From Nonlabens sp. (lineage in GTDB: Bacteria; Bacteroidota; Bacteroidia; Flavobacteriales; Flavobacteriaceae): 64,000 bases of DNA. Numbering within the stretch: position 1 is the stretch's first letter; every line of letters begins with the position of its first letter. The notes under the pieces were generated by a model. It did no database searches. It had not been told where the DNA came from and saw only the letters and a program-made list of their open reading frames with translations. This document shows positions 34,640 to 42,108 of this stretch, one piece after another. Position numbers and translations under genes: made by a program. The stretch spans positions 496,001 to 560,000 of the forward strand of contig NZ_JAGYKG010000001.1 in NCBI RefSeq assembly GCF_018401815.1, read 5' to 3'.

Positions 34640-36193
34640 TTATAAATTTGTTGGAACAAGAATACCGGAACTGTTGATATACTTAAAACTCCCATTAAAA
34701 ACGGCTTGTAGTATGGCTGTTGAAATTGTCGCTTCACTAGTTAAAAAGCTGTAATTTTCACGAAGGACTCTTCCCTTATGGTTATTATAAAAGTCCATAG
34801 TAACTGGTAAACCAGTTTCCCCCCATTCATGTGCATCTGCAAAGTACTTCATTATTCTTGAACCAAATTCAGCTGTTCCAAGTGCGTTCCAAAATGCATG
34901 CCTAAAAGCATCAGCTTTTCCATCCTCTATGCCAGTAAGCGTATTGTTAGTTACAAGCTCCCAGGATCTATCTAGTGCGGTATTGCTATTTTCAACATGA
35001 AGTATAGCTTGAGCAGGGTACGCAGCAAAAACGATAACTTCTCTTCCATTAGGTCTTTCATCATCAATATCAAAATTGCCAGAATTTATAATAAAATCTT
35101 CATCGTTCCACCAATTAAAAGGCAAGCCATTTGCTGATCCGGGATAATTTGATAGGGTAAAGTTCATGTGATTGTCAATCGCAATAACCACAAGTTCATC
35201 ATATAGATTTTGGTCATAGTAACTACCTTGTTCTAAAAAGTTATTTAATTCATATATCAATGAAATATTCCGCGTTGTATTAATCCAGTTTATTTGGGCT
35301 TCTAATAGTTGTGCACCTAATGATTGAATCAGATTACCTCTTTCAATATCATCAGCACTAGTTATACATTCATCACTACCAGTAATTCCCGTGTCGCCTA
35401 GTGAAGATTCGCATGTGTCTGATGGAAGAGGGGCAGTTGGTGTAGGATCACCAGCTCCACCACCAGTTCCGCTACCAGTTCCTGTTCCGCTTGAACCTTC
35501 ACCCCCACTACTACTGCAACCAGCATCTATAAAAACAGTTTCTGTCCACATGTAAGCAGGTGTACAAGTTGCTCCAGCTACATGATATCCGTCCTCAGGG
35601 TCATCATAAGGCCAACTACAAAAAGTCAAAATAATAGTCTCTACACAATCTCCTGTTTTTGCAGAAGTTCTAGATGCAGAAGAATCGTTTAGACTTAAAG
35701 GTTCGTATTCAATTGCACCTTCGAAAGGTGTCTGATGGTCATTAACAAATTCGTTAAGATATTCTTGTGTTGGTGAATAATTTAAAATAAAAGAGTTGAC
35801 TTCGATATCATTTACAGTTTTTATAATAAGATTACTAAAGCTAAAGTTAACCTGGTTTTCTCTGCGAACAGGTATTGTGTATGTAGTTGTCCCGGTAGAA
35901 TCTGTATAAACATAAATATCACTATTTTCAATAACTGTAAAATTGTTTGAGTTAGCATCTGCTCCTGTCTTAAACAGTGTGCTTTGATTTTTCAATCGTG
36001 AGACGTAAGAATTAATATTTTGAAAATCGCCAATGCTACCTTTTTTGATAAATGGGTTGTTTCCATTTTCAATTAATGTTTGATTGTCAATATCAACTGT
36101 CTCATTTTCACAAGAGACTGCCAATAGGCAAATTCCAACCAACAAAGTTGTTAGTTTAAGTAAGTTTTTAAAATTGTTTTTCATTTTTACCAT
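34640..36193 (-). CDS. Lipoprotein with shared N-terminus and DUF6973-like C-terminal domain (candidate polymorphic toxin 1)
   Basis: The protein has 517 residues. Signal and lipobox are LAVSC (Cys28). Residues to about 310 are nearly identical to the second copy at 37949-39501 and include a CSWPYDDPEDGYHVAGATC segment and a Gly/Ser/Thr-rich linker (residues ~225-250). The unique C-terminus (~207 residues) holds GKADAFRHAFWNALG, ADAHEWGE and MDFYNNHKGR, the pattern of DUF6973-type domains. Their activity is not known to me. A candidate immunity gene follows after 3 bases. There is no T9SS tail, so how it would reach a target is unclear. An alternative is an ordinary surface lipoprotein enzyme family. 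Confidence 0.8.
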   Translation of the reverse strand: MVKMKNNFKNLLKLTTLLVGICLLAVSCENETVDIDNQTLIENGNNPFIKKGSIGDFQNINSYVSRLKNQSTLFKTGADANSNNFTVIENSDIYVYTDSTGTTTYTIPVRRENQVNFSFSNLIIKTVNDIEVNSFILNYSPTQEYLNEFVNDHQTPFEGAIEYEPLSLNDSSASRTSAKTGDCVETIILTFCSWPYDDPEDGYHVAGATCTPAYMWTETVFIDAGCSSSGGEGSSGTGTGSGTGGGAGDPTPTAPLPSDTCESSLGDTGITGSDECITSADDIERGNLIQSLGAQLLEAQINWINTTRNISLIYELNNFLEQGSYYDQNLYDELVVIAIDNHMNFTLSNYPGSANGLPFNWWNDEDFIINSGNFDIDDERPNGREVIVFAAYPAQAILHVENSNTALDRSWELVTNNTLTGIEDGKADAFRHAFWNALGTAEFGSRIMKYFADAHEWGETGLPVTMDFYNNHKGRVLRENYSFLTSEATISTAILQAVFNGSFKYINSSGILVPTNL

Positions 36194-36244
36194 TGTTTAA
36201 ACTTATTAAATTAAGTTTAATGTCAGGGGATATTGCCTACAACG
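35265..36244 (-). repeat. ~980-base direct repeat, copy A (5' half of the lipoprotein gene)
   Basis: Nearly identical to 38558-39552. It covers the upstream region and the first ~310 codons. At the upstream end both copies run to TTGCCTACAACG and then diverge, exactly inside the palindromic site. Differences include a 12-base insertion in the linker and a one-base deletion in copy B. Confidence 0.9.
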
Positions 36245-36370
36245 GTCTAGTATAACCGTCAGTTACGGGTTAATATGCCTTAATTTTCGGTTTGGTACAG
36301 ACTTTAGCAATTCCGAGTGGATTCGGACGCAGTCGAATCCGCCGTAATTGCGGTTATACATTGTTGGCAA
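36233..36370. repeat. attC-like imperfect palindrome, site 2
   Basis: The left arm from 36233 reads TTGCCTACAAC, then GGTC, then TAGTATAACCG. The right arm, read in reverse from 36370, is TTGCCAACAATGTATAACCG and continues to ATTACGGC. The four bases GGTC are unpaired. An inner hairpin GGATTCG/CGAATCC sits at about 36319-36340. The site lies directly 3' of the lipocalin-like gene at 36379. Confidence 0.7.
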
Positions 36371-36378
36371 ATCGTTTT

Positions 36379-36786
36379 TTATTTTCTTTCCAGAATTAAA
36401 TCAGGTCCGTCAACATAAGATTTTCCCAATTTCATTTTTCCATTAGTTAAGTTATATGTCCATTTAGAGTCATTAATTTTAACTAACAAGACTTTTGGGT
36501 CAGTCGTTCCTCCTCCAAGATAGTCTTCACCAAAAAAGTATTCATATTCTCCTTCTGGATAACCAGCGTTTTGTCCTTCAGTCACTTTCAAAATTCCACT
36601 TGACTGAAAGTTGTAAATTATATTTTCATTTGAATAATCAGTTGAACTCTGTCCTCCAAAATTGAAAATTTGAGCCTCCATTAATTTCCATTCACCTATT
36701 ATTTCATTATTCATAGAGTTGTCATCGTCGTTTGAACAACTTGAAAATATTCCAATTGAGATAATTAAGATTATAATTTTTTTCAT
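36379..36786 (-). CDS. Lipocalin-like lipoprotein
   Basis: The protein has 135 residues. Signal and lipobox are IFSSC (Cys about 17). The mature part begins IIGEWKLMEAQIFN, the GxW start of lipocalin-like domains common in Bacteroidota. YNFQSSGILKV and YEYFFGEDYLGG follow. The ligand is unknown. It is a single-gene unit closed by the palindromic site 2, the layout of an integron cassette. Confidence 0.8.
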   Translation of the reverse strand: MKKIIILIISIGIFSSCSNDDDNSMNNEIIGEWKLMEAQIFNFGGQSSTDYSNENIIYNFQSSGILKVTEGQNAGYPEGEYEYFFGEDYLGGGTTDPKVLLVKINDSKWTYNLTNGKMKLGKSYVDGPDLILERK

Positions 36787-36849
36787 AATAAAAGTATTTG
36801 TTTTTTAATAGATAGATTCATTCCCAATTGGTTGCGCCAAAATGTTTGC

Positions 36850-37172
36850 CAACTATTTATATGAACACTATGTAATACATATCCTACCGTATGATATGGG
36901 TAAGGTTAACTTTTCGCGATAGTAGCCTTTCCAATTTGTTGTCACAAGGAAGAAACATTCTTGATATTCGTTAAAGTATTATATACTTGTTTTGTTGATG
37001 ATGGAGTTGTGAACAGGTCATTGAGTCAACAAATAAAACGCTATTCATTTAATTTAGGTTACGGGTTTCCTTATTCCTTGACATATTGATCTAAATCAAT
37101 ATGAAAAACTTATGTCAGTAATCTTCTTATTATTTCAATTCTAGACATTGACATGGAAGGTTTCTTTTTCAC
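36850..37172. repeat. 323-base direct repeat, copy A
   Basis: Nearly identical to 41353-41675 (a handful of substitutions). It contains the last ~20 codons of the 58-residue ORF (37110-37286) and ~260 bases downstream of it. On the low-coordinate side the copies begin together at CAACTATTTATATG and differ before it, again at an AAC core. Confidence 0.9.
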
Positions 37173-37286
37173 TTTTTTTAGCGATTGATATAATTGGACA
37201 TCGGTAGTTATCATTTTATGAAGTTTTCCCATTTCCTTGTCCGATAATTCCTTAGCAATTTGATATACAGATGCAGCGGTTAACAT
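37110..37286 (-). CDS. Small ORF of 58 residues, present in remnants elsewhere in the region
   Basis: ATG at 37286, stop TAA at 37110. It begins MLTAASVYQIAKELSDKE and ends SRIEIIRRLLT. The middle is Lys-rich (LKKVKKKPSMSMS). Predicted helical and basic, possibly DNA-binding, but no family is recognised. Its 3' end recurs in the repeat at 41353-41675 and as a degraded piece near 33905-33940, so it seems to travel with the cassette-like elements. Confidence 0.55.
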   Translation of the reverse strand: MLTAASVYQIAKELSDKEMGKLHKMITTDVQLYQSLKKVKKKPSMSMSRIEIIRRLLT

Positions 37287-37307
37287 AAATTTTCCTTGGA
37301 TCTAAAA

Positions 37308-37346
37308 TAAGGCTCTAGAATCCAATAAATGGATCTAAGAGCCTAG
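37308..37346. terminator. Long hairpin between the immunity-like gene and the 58-residue ORF
   Basis: The arms AGGCTCTAGA-TCCA and TGGATCTA-GAGCCT pair around an AATAAA-type loop. It lies ~70 bases after the stop at 37414. The T-run is weak, so termination is only likely. Confidence 0.5.
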
Positions 37347-37413
37347 CATAATAATGTCTCAAATATTGAAGAAAAGAGTTGTTTTTCACCTCAGTTCGTT
37401 GTTATAGGTAGTA

Positions 37414-37947
37414 TTATAAATCAATCAAATTGTCTACGCTCATTATTTCCCATTCATTCTTATTTTTCATAAATTTAAATACCCTTTCTGAACCACCTTT
37501 ACTCAGCTCGCTATTTTTATTTTTAAATTCAATTCTGTTGAAAATGAGAATTGTGTTGTTATCAATTTGATATGGCTCCGAAAAAGTATATACTATTTTT
37601 GTTTTAGATGATTTACTAATTTTAGAATTTGATATTATCTTGAGATTTTTTACAGATAATTCTTTACTATAATTTAAGTTTAATTGATTACTTGACAAGT
37701 TTTTAATTTTATTAGCATCAATCAAACCAATTAAAGTTATTGAAGATTTGATGTCATCTGTTAAAACAAAATTTTTGTCAATATCATAACTTATATAAAA
37801 CATATCGATATCAACTTTTTCGAGTTCATTAAAAATTAAATCGTAGAAATTAATTTTATTTTGACTTTGAGCATATATTGTCAAATCAGATTCATTTTTA
37901 TCTTTACAATTAAAGAGTAGAATAAGTGTGATTAAGATGTATTTCAT
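37414..37947 (-). CDS. Lipoprotein, candidate immunity partner 2
   Basis: The protein has 177 residues from the ATG at 37947 (the frame is open further upstream inside the preceding gene). Signal and lipobox are LLFNC, followed by KDKNESD. The remainder has a mixed alpha/beta look with KTKIVYTFSEPYQID and NEWEIMSVDNLIDL. No family is recognised. The ATG begins 1 base after the stop of the zincin-ended gene (TAAAATG), the tightest possible coupling. A 3' duplicate survives at 33750-33870. An immunity role is inferred from position and from the periplasm-facing anchor. Confidence 0.75.
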   Translation of the reverse strand: MKYILITLILLFNCKDKNESDLTIYAQSQNKINFYDLIFNELEKVDIDMFYISYDIDKNFVLTDDIKSSITLIGLIDANKIKNLSSNQLNLNYSKELSVKNLKIISNSKISKSSKTKIVYTFSEPYQIDNNTILIFNRIEFKNKNSELSKGGSERVFKFMKNKNEWEIMSVDNLIDL

Positions 37948-37948
37948 T

Positions 37949-39501
37949 TTATAGATTTTTAAGTATAATTTCTGCATTTTGTATCCAAACACTTTGTCCG
38001 TAAACATCATTTTCAAATAATAATCCTTCTTCTTGTGGATATTGCCATGCGTCTCCGTTGTTATTATAGTCTCCATAGTGTACAAATTCATGTAATATTG
38101 TAACTCCAATAAGAAAAGCCATTGCATCAGCTAAATCTGTACCACTAGTCGAAGTTTCTAAAAGATTTACTAAATCTATATCTAGATATAAACTATCAGG
38201 ATCAACACTTTTTTTAAACATTCCGTAAGCACTGCCCAATTGTTCAACTTTAATTACAGTACCTCTGCCCCATTGTAAATTTTCTTGAATTTGAGCAGTA
38301 GTTAAATTGGTGTAAGTTTTTATAGATTTTATAATAGTAGTATTGTTTTTTAACGTAGGAAGTTGATTTTTTAAATATTCTGTTAATTTTGGATATAATG
38401 TAGCATAATTACTGCCAGTAGGATACTTTACGAATGGAAATGCTGTAACCAAAGTTCTATTTATAGCAGAATCGATAATTTCAGCAGCTTGATTTTGATA
38501 GGCGTTTTGATTTGAAAAGTTACCCGCCTCTATGAAATCATTTAAATTATAAATCAATGCTATATTACGCGTTGTATTAATCCAGTTTATTTGGGCTTCT
38601 GATAGTTGTGCACCTAATGATTGAATCAGATTACCTCTTTCAATATCATCAGCACTAGTTATACATTCATCACTACCAGTAATTCCCGTGTCGCCTAGTG
38701 AAGATTCGCATGTGTCTGATGGAAGAGGGGCAGTTGGTGTAGGATCACCAGCTCCACCACCAGTTCCGCTAGCAGTTCCGCTACCAGTTCCTGTTCCGCT
38801 CGAACCTTCACCTCCACTACTACTGCAACCAGCATCTATAAAAACAGTTTCTGTCCACATGTAAGCAGGTGTACAAGTTGCTCCAGCTACATGATATCCG
38901 TCCTCAGGGTCATCATAAGGCCAACTACAAAAAGTCAAAATAATAGTCTCTCCACAATCTCCTGTTTTTGCAGAAGTTCTAGATGCAGAAGAATCGTTTA
39001 GACTTAAAGGTTCGTATTCAATTGCACCTTCGAAAGGTGTCTGATGGTCATTAACAAATTCGTTAAGATATTCTTGTGTTGGTGAATAATTTAAAATAAA
39101 AGAGTTGACTTCGATATCATTTACAGTTTTATAATAAGATTACTAAAGCTAAAGTTAACCTGGTTTTCTCTGCGAACAGGTATTGTGTATGTAGTTGTCC
39201 CGGTAGAATCTGTATAAACATAAATATCACTATTTTCAATAACTGTAAAATTGTTTGAGTTAGCATCTGCTCCTGTCTTAAACTGTGTGCTTTGATTTTT
39301 TAATCGTGAGACGTAAGAATTAATATTTTGAAAATCGCCAATGCTACCTTTTTTGATAAATGGGTTGTTTCCATTTTCAATTAATGTTTGATTGTCAATA
39401 TCAACTGTCTCATTTTCACAAGAGACTGCCAATAGGCAAATTCCAACCAACAAAGTTGTTAGTTTAAGTAAGTTTTTAAAATTGTTTTTCATTTTTACCA
39501 T
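37949..39501 (-). pseudogene. Frameshifted lipoprotein with shared N-terminus and HExxH C-terminal domain (candidate polymorphic toxin 2)
   Basis: Starts like the gene at 34640-36193 (MVKMKNNFKNLL, lipobox LAVSC) but stops after 126 codons, because a run of five T on the plus strand is four here (39127-39130). Restoring one base gives 517 residues. After the shared part, the unique ~205-residue C-terminus contains LIGVTILHEFVHYGDYNNNG, a zincin-type HExxH motif, and ends AEIILKNL. This may be a metallopeptidase toxin domain. The gene is off as sequenced. The short homopolymer makes a reversible switch or a sequencing error possible. Confidence 0.75.
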
Positions 39502-39552
39502 TGTTTAAACTTATTAAATTAAGTTTAATGTCAGGGGATATTGCCTACAACG
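38558..39552 (-). repeat. ~980-base direct repeat, copy B
   Basis: Partner of 35265-36244. Towards the gene end the identity fades just after the codons for TTRNIALIY, where the C-terminal domains begin to differ. Confidence 0.9.
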
Positions 39553-39679
39553 ATCATGTATAAACGCAGTAGCGGATTTTATTTAGCTTCTTTTTAGTTG
39601 ATAAAATAAATTATTCAAAACAATAGCGGTTCAGGTGCAAGCCTGAACCGCTATTGCGTTTATACCATGTTGTAAACAG
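39541..39679. repeat. attC-like imperfect palindrome, site 3
   Basis: The left arm TTGCCTACAAC is followed by GATC, then ATGTATAAACGCAGTAGCGG. The right arm in reverse is TACAACATGGTATAAACGC then AATAGCGG. The four-base GATC is unpaired, as GGTC is in site 2. A second perfect 15-base stem (AATAGCGGTTCAGG with its complement, about 39622-39657) forms the tip. It lies directly 3' of the lipoprotein gene at 39681. Confidence 0.75.
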
Positions 39680-39680
39680 T

Positions 39681-40106
39681 TTATGGCACTCTAACTAGTC
39701 TAAATTTGCATCCTTCAAAACAGGCATAATTTAAAGGCGTTATTTCTAAAATATCGCTTGAGAGAATGTAACTGTATTTAAAGGTACCGTCAGGATCCTC
39801 ATAACCCATGGAAAAGTTAGGGCATTCGTAATCCAAAGTAATTTCTTCATTCGTTGTAGAAACTATCCCTGTCGAACAATTCATGTATTGATTAGAGGTA
39901 AAGGTGTTATTAGTCAAAAATTCGATTGTAAACATTTCGTCTGTTTCAGCATTTCTCCATCCGGAGCCGTTAGGTGGATGGACAAAAACTTCTGTTAAAA
40001 CCCATTTTCCATTTATTTTTTTATCTGATGAGGTGCTGCTCTCTTCGGTTTCGGAGCATCCTAGAATAAAAAGTAATGATAATAAACTTATAATCATCGA
40101 TTTCAT
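39681..40106 (-). CDS. Lipocalin-like lipoprotein following the matrixin gene
   Basis: The protein has 141 residues from the ATG at 40106. Signal and lipobox are LFILGC. The mature part starts KINGKWVLTEVFV, a lipocalin-like GxW signature, and has paired cysteines (MNCSTG, YECPNF, ACFEGCKF). It begins 16 bases after the matrixin stop, so the two form a bicistron. Protease followed by a small lipoprotein could be an enzyme-inhibitor pair, but no direct evidence exists. Confidence 0.8.
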   Translation of the reverse strand: MKSMIISLLSLLFILGCSETEESSTSSDKKINGKWVLTEVFVHPPNGSGWRNAETDEMFTIEFLTNNTFTSNQYMNCSTGIVSTTNEEITLDYECPNFSMGYEDPDGTFKYSYILSSDILEITPLNYACFEGCKFRLVRVP

Positions 40107-40122
40107 AATATTAGTATTTAAA

Positions 40123-41319
40123 TTAATCATTTCCGGCAGGGCCGATATATAAATCATCGTCTCCTAGCTCTTGTTCAACAGTGTAATAATTAGTTATCCA
40201 GTCGCTACAACCACAGATATTCTTTGCTCTTACTTTGTATGGCCATACACCTTCTTGTGTTGGATAAACACTTATCACTTTATTTCTTGGTGGATTGAAA
40301 CGAAATTGGACATAAGGCATTTGCCATTCATAAGAAAGCTTACCATGTTCTGGATAGTTAAAGTTTTGATGATCCGCTGTAAATTGATACCAACGATGAG
40401 TGCTAATTTCAAAATTACCAGAGCTGTAGAAATATAACCCGTAAGTTCTTGGCTCGCCTATCCAAAAGTCTTCCCTGATAACCTCACCATTCGAAAGAGT
40501 TGCTTCCACCCATCCAGCTTCTCCATTATTTCCTAGTAAATTCGGTGATATATCTATTGTACTTTGGTTTGAAGAGTTAATTTGTAAATTATTTGAGACA
40601 ACCCATGATGAAGCATTAAGACTTGTATTACAATTTTGAACAATTGATACCGTATAAGCGCTTCCAAGGCATAAAAAGTCTAAAACCGTTAATTCTATAT
40701 TTTTAATTGGATTAGATCCATATATTGTTTGTATTCCATTGATGTCGTCAATATCCAAAAAGCGATGTGAACCAGTATAGAATGCATACATCAATGCATT
40801 TGTATCAGTTGAATGATCTAAACCTAGAGAATGACCTATTTCATGAGCTGCAACTGTTACCAAATCTATAGGTTGGAAAGAATTTGTCTGAATAGCATCC
40901 GTCCAAGTCTCATCATCATCAAAATGAATATCTCCTGCAATAGCACCTCCATTCGGCGGTGGGTAAAAGGCATGGGCAAGAACACCATTGCTTCCATCAA
41001 ATGGAAAGTCATCGCCATGATTATTTGTTCCCCAAAGTATTACAATATCGGCTGTTGAAGCAGAATTAACTTGTGTAAAGGTTAATGGTGTGTAACATGA
41101 CCAAATCTCAAAAGCTTCAACAATTGCAGTATTTTCCAAAGTACCAGCTATGTCAGATGTTCCGTTTTGTATGAAATACGTTAAATCGTTACTATTCCAT
41201 TTATTGCCTTGAATAGTGAAGTTTTTTGATCCAAAATATATTGGGCCATCATCATACCTAATTTGACCGTATGACCATGTGGCAAGTAAAATTGTTAAGA
41301 GAAGTAAAAGTTTTTTCAT
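40123..41319 (-). CDS. Secreted matrixin-type zinc metalloprotease
   Basis: The protein has 398 residues. Signal peptide MKKLLLLLTILLATWSYGQ. The catalytic domain (about residues 30-200) carries the extended zinc motif AAHEIGHSLGLDHS (HExxHxxGxxH) and the Met-turn NALMYAFY, both signs of family M10. GDIHFDDDETW is the conserved calcium/zinc strand of matrixins. The C-terminal ~190 residues look like beta domains with several cysteines. No T9SS tail is seen. A propeptide cysteine switch is not evident. Confidence 0.9.
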   Translation of the reverse strand: MKKLLLLLTILLATWSYGQIRYDDGPIYFGSKNFTIQGNKWNSNDLTYFIQNGTSDIAGTLENTAIVEAFEIWSCYTPLTFTQVNSASTADIVILWGTNNHGDDFPFDGSNGVLAHAFYPPPNGGAIAGDIHFDDDETWTDAIQTNSFQPIDLVTVAAHEIGHSLGLDHSTDTNALMYAFYTGSHRFLDIDDINGIQTIYGSNPIKNIELTVLDFLCLGSAYTVSIVQNCNTSLNASSWVVSNNLQINSSNQSTIDISPNLLGNNGEAGWVEATLSNGEVIREDFWIGEPRTYGLYFYSSGNFEISTHRWYQFTADHQNFNYPEHGKLSYEWQMPYVQFRFNPPRNKVISVYPTQEGVWPYKVRAKNICGCSDWITNYYTVEQELGDDDLYIGPAGND

Positions 41320-41352
41320 TTTTCCTTGTACTAAGTTAGTTAAAATTGTTTA

Positions 41353-41675
41353 CAACTATTTATATGAACACTATGTAATACATATCCTACCGTATGATAT
41401 GGGTAAGGTTAACTTTTCGCGATAGGAGCCTTTCCAATTTGTTGTCACAAGGAAGAAACATTCTTGATATTCGTTAAAGTATTATATACTTGTTTTGTTG
41501 ATGATGGAGTTGTGAACAGGTCATTGAGTCAACAAATAAAACGCTATTCATTTAATTTAGGTTACGGGTTTCCTCATTCCTTGCCATATTGATCTAAATC
41601 AATATGAAAAACTTATGTCAGTAATCTTCTTATTATTTCAATTCTAGACATTGACATAGAAGGTTTCTTTTTCAC
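41353..41675. repeat. 323-base direct repeat, copy B
   Basis: Partner of 36850-37172. Only the last ~20 codons of the 58-residue ORF are kept here. The sequence departs from copy A right after TTTCTTTTTCAC. Confidence 0.9.
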
Positions 41676-41914
41676 AGTAAGCAGGAATTATCTTTAAGGA
41701 TTAAAATTCCAATTCACAACTTAAAAACGAAGTTAGATGAGGGTAGTGAAATTAATGTGGAATAGGTTTCACGAGTTCATTGAACAATTACGGGAGTTTT
41801 TTTAGCCTTTGCGACAGAGGCAAATAAGAAAATAACTTATGAAGTATTTTTATGGTTTCTATGTTATGATAACCATTACAGTGAGATAGGTAGCGCTTAC
41901 TTTATGCCCCTTAA
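41676..41914. other. Stretch between the cassette-like region and tRNA-Ser without a recognisable gene
   Basis: About 240 bases with short frames such as LRIKIPIHNLKTKLDEGSE that look like decayed coding sequence of unknown origin. Confidence 0.35.
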
Positions 41915-41952
41915 AAAATAAAAACCTCATAAACAGTTGTTTATGAGGTTCA
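41915..41952 (-). terminator. Terminator after tRNA-Ser
   Basis: The stem AACCTCATAAAC/GTTTATGAGGTT is followed on the minus strand by TTTTATTTTTT, just past the tRNA 3' end. Confidence 0.85.
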
Positions 41953-41955
41953 AAG

Positions 41956-42040
41956 CAGAGAGGAAGGGATTCGAACCCTCGAAACGTTGCCGTTTACACG
42001 CTTTCCAGGCGTGCGCCTTCGACCACTCGGCCACCTCTCT
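41956..42040 (-). tRNA. tRNA-Ser (anticodon GGA)
   Basis: 85 bases on the minus strand. The acceptor stem AGAGAGG pairs with CCTCTCT, with discriminator G. The D-arm is GCCGAGTGG, the anticodon loop CTGGAAA gives GGA, and there is a long variable arm. The T-arm is GGTTCGAATCC. CCA is not encoded. Its 3' end faces the cassette-like region. No copy of this 3' end was found at the far end of that region. Confidence 0.97.
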
Positions 42041-42108
42041 AGTTTTTGGTTAGCGTTTGCAATAATAAGGCAATATACCTATTGAAGCCAATTTTTTTAT
42101 CTGAAAGT

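Noticed and set aside
36905..36920. TTTTCGCGATAG inside the 323-base repeat
   Set aside because: Resembles the palindrome but the second half is missing, so it was not counted.
33600..41914. CRISPR array
   Set aside because: The repeats are few, long and unevenly spaced around genes, with no regular spacers.
33600..42040. Classical genomic island with direct repeats of the tRNA-Ser end
   Set aside because: No second copy of the tRNA 3' sequence was found at the other edge, and no integrase gene is in the window.
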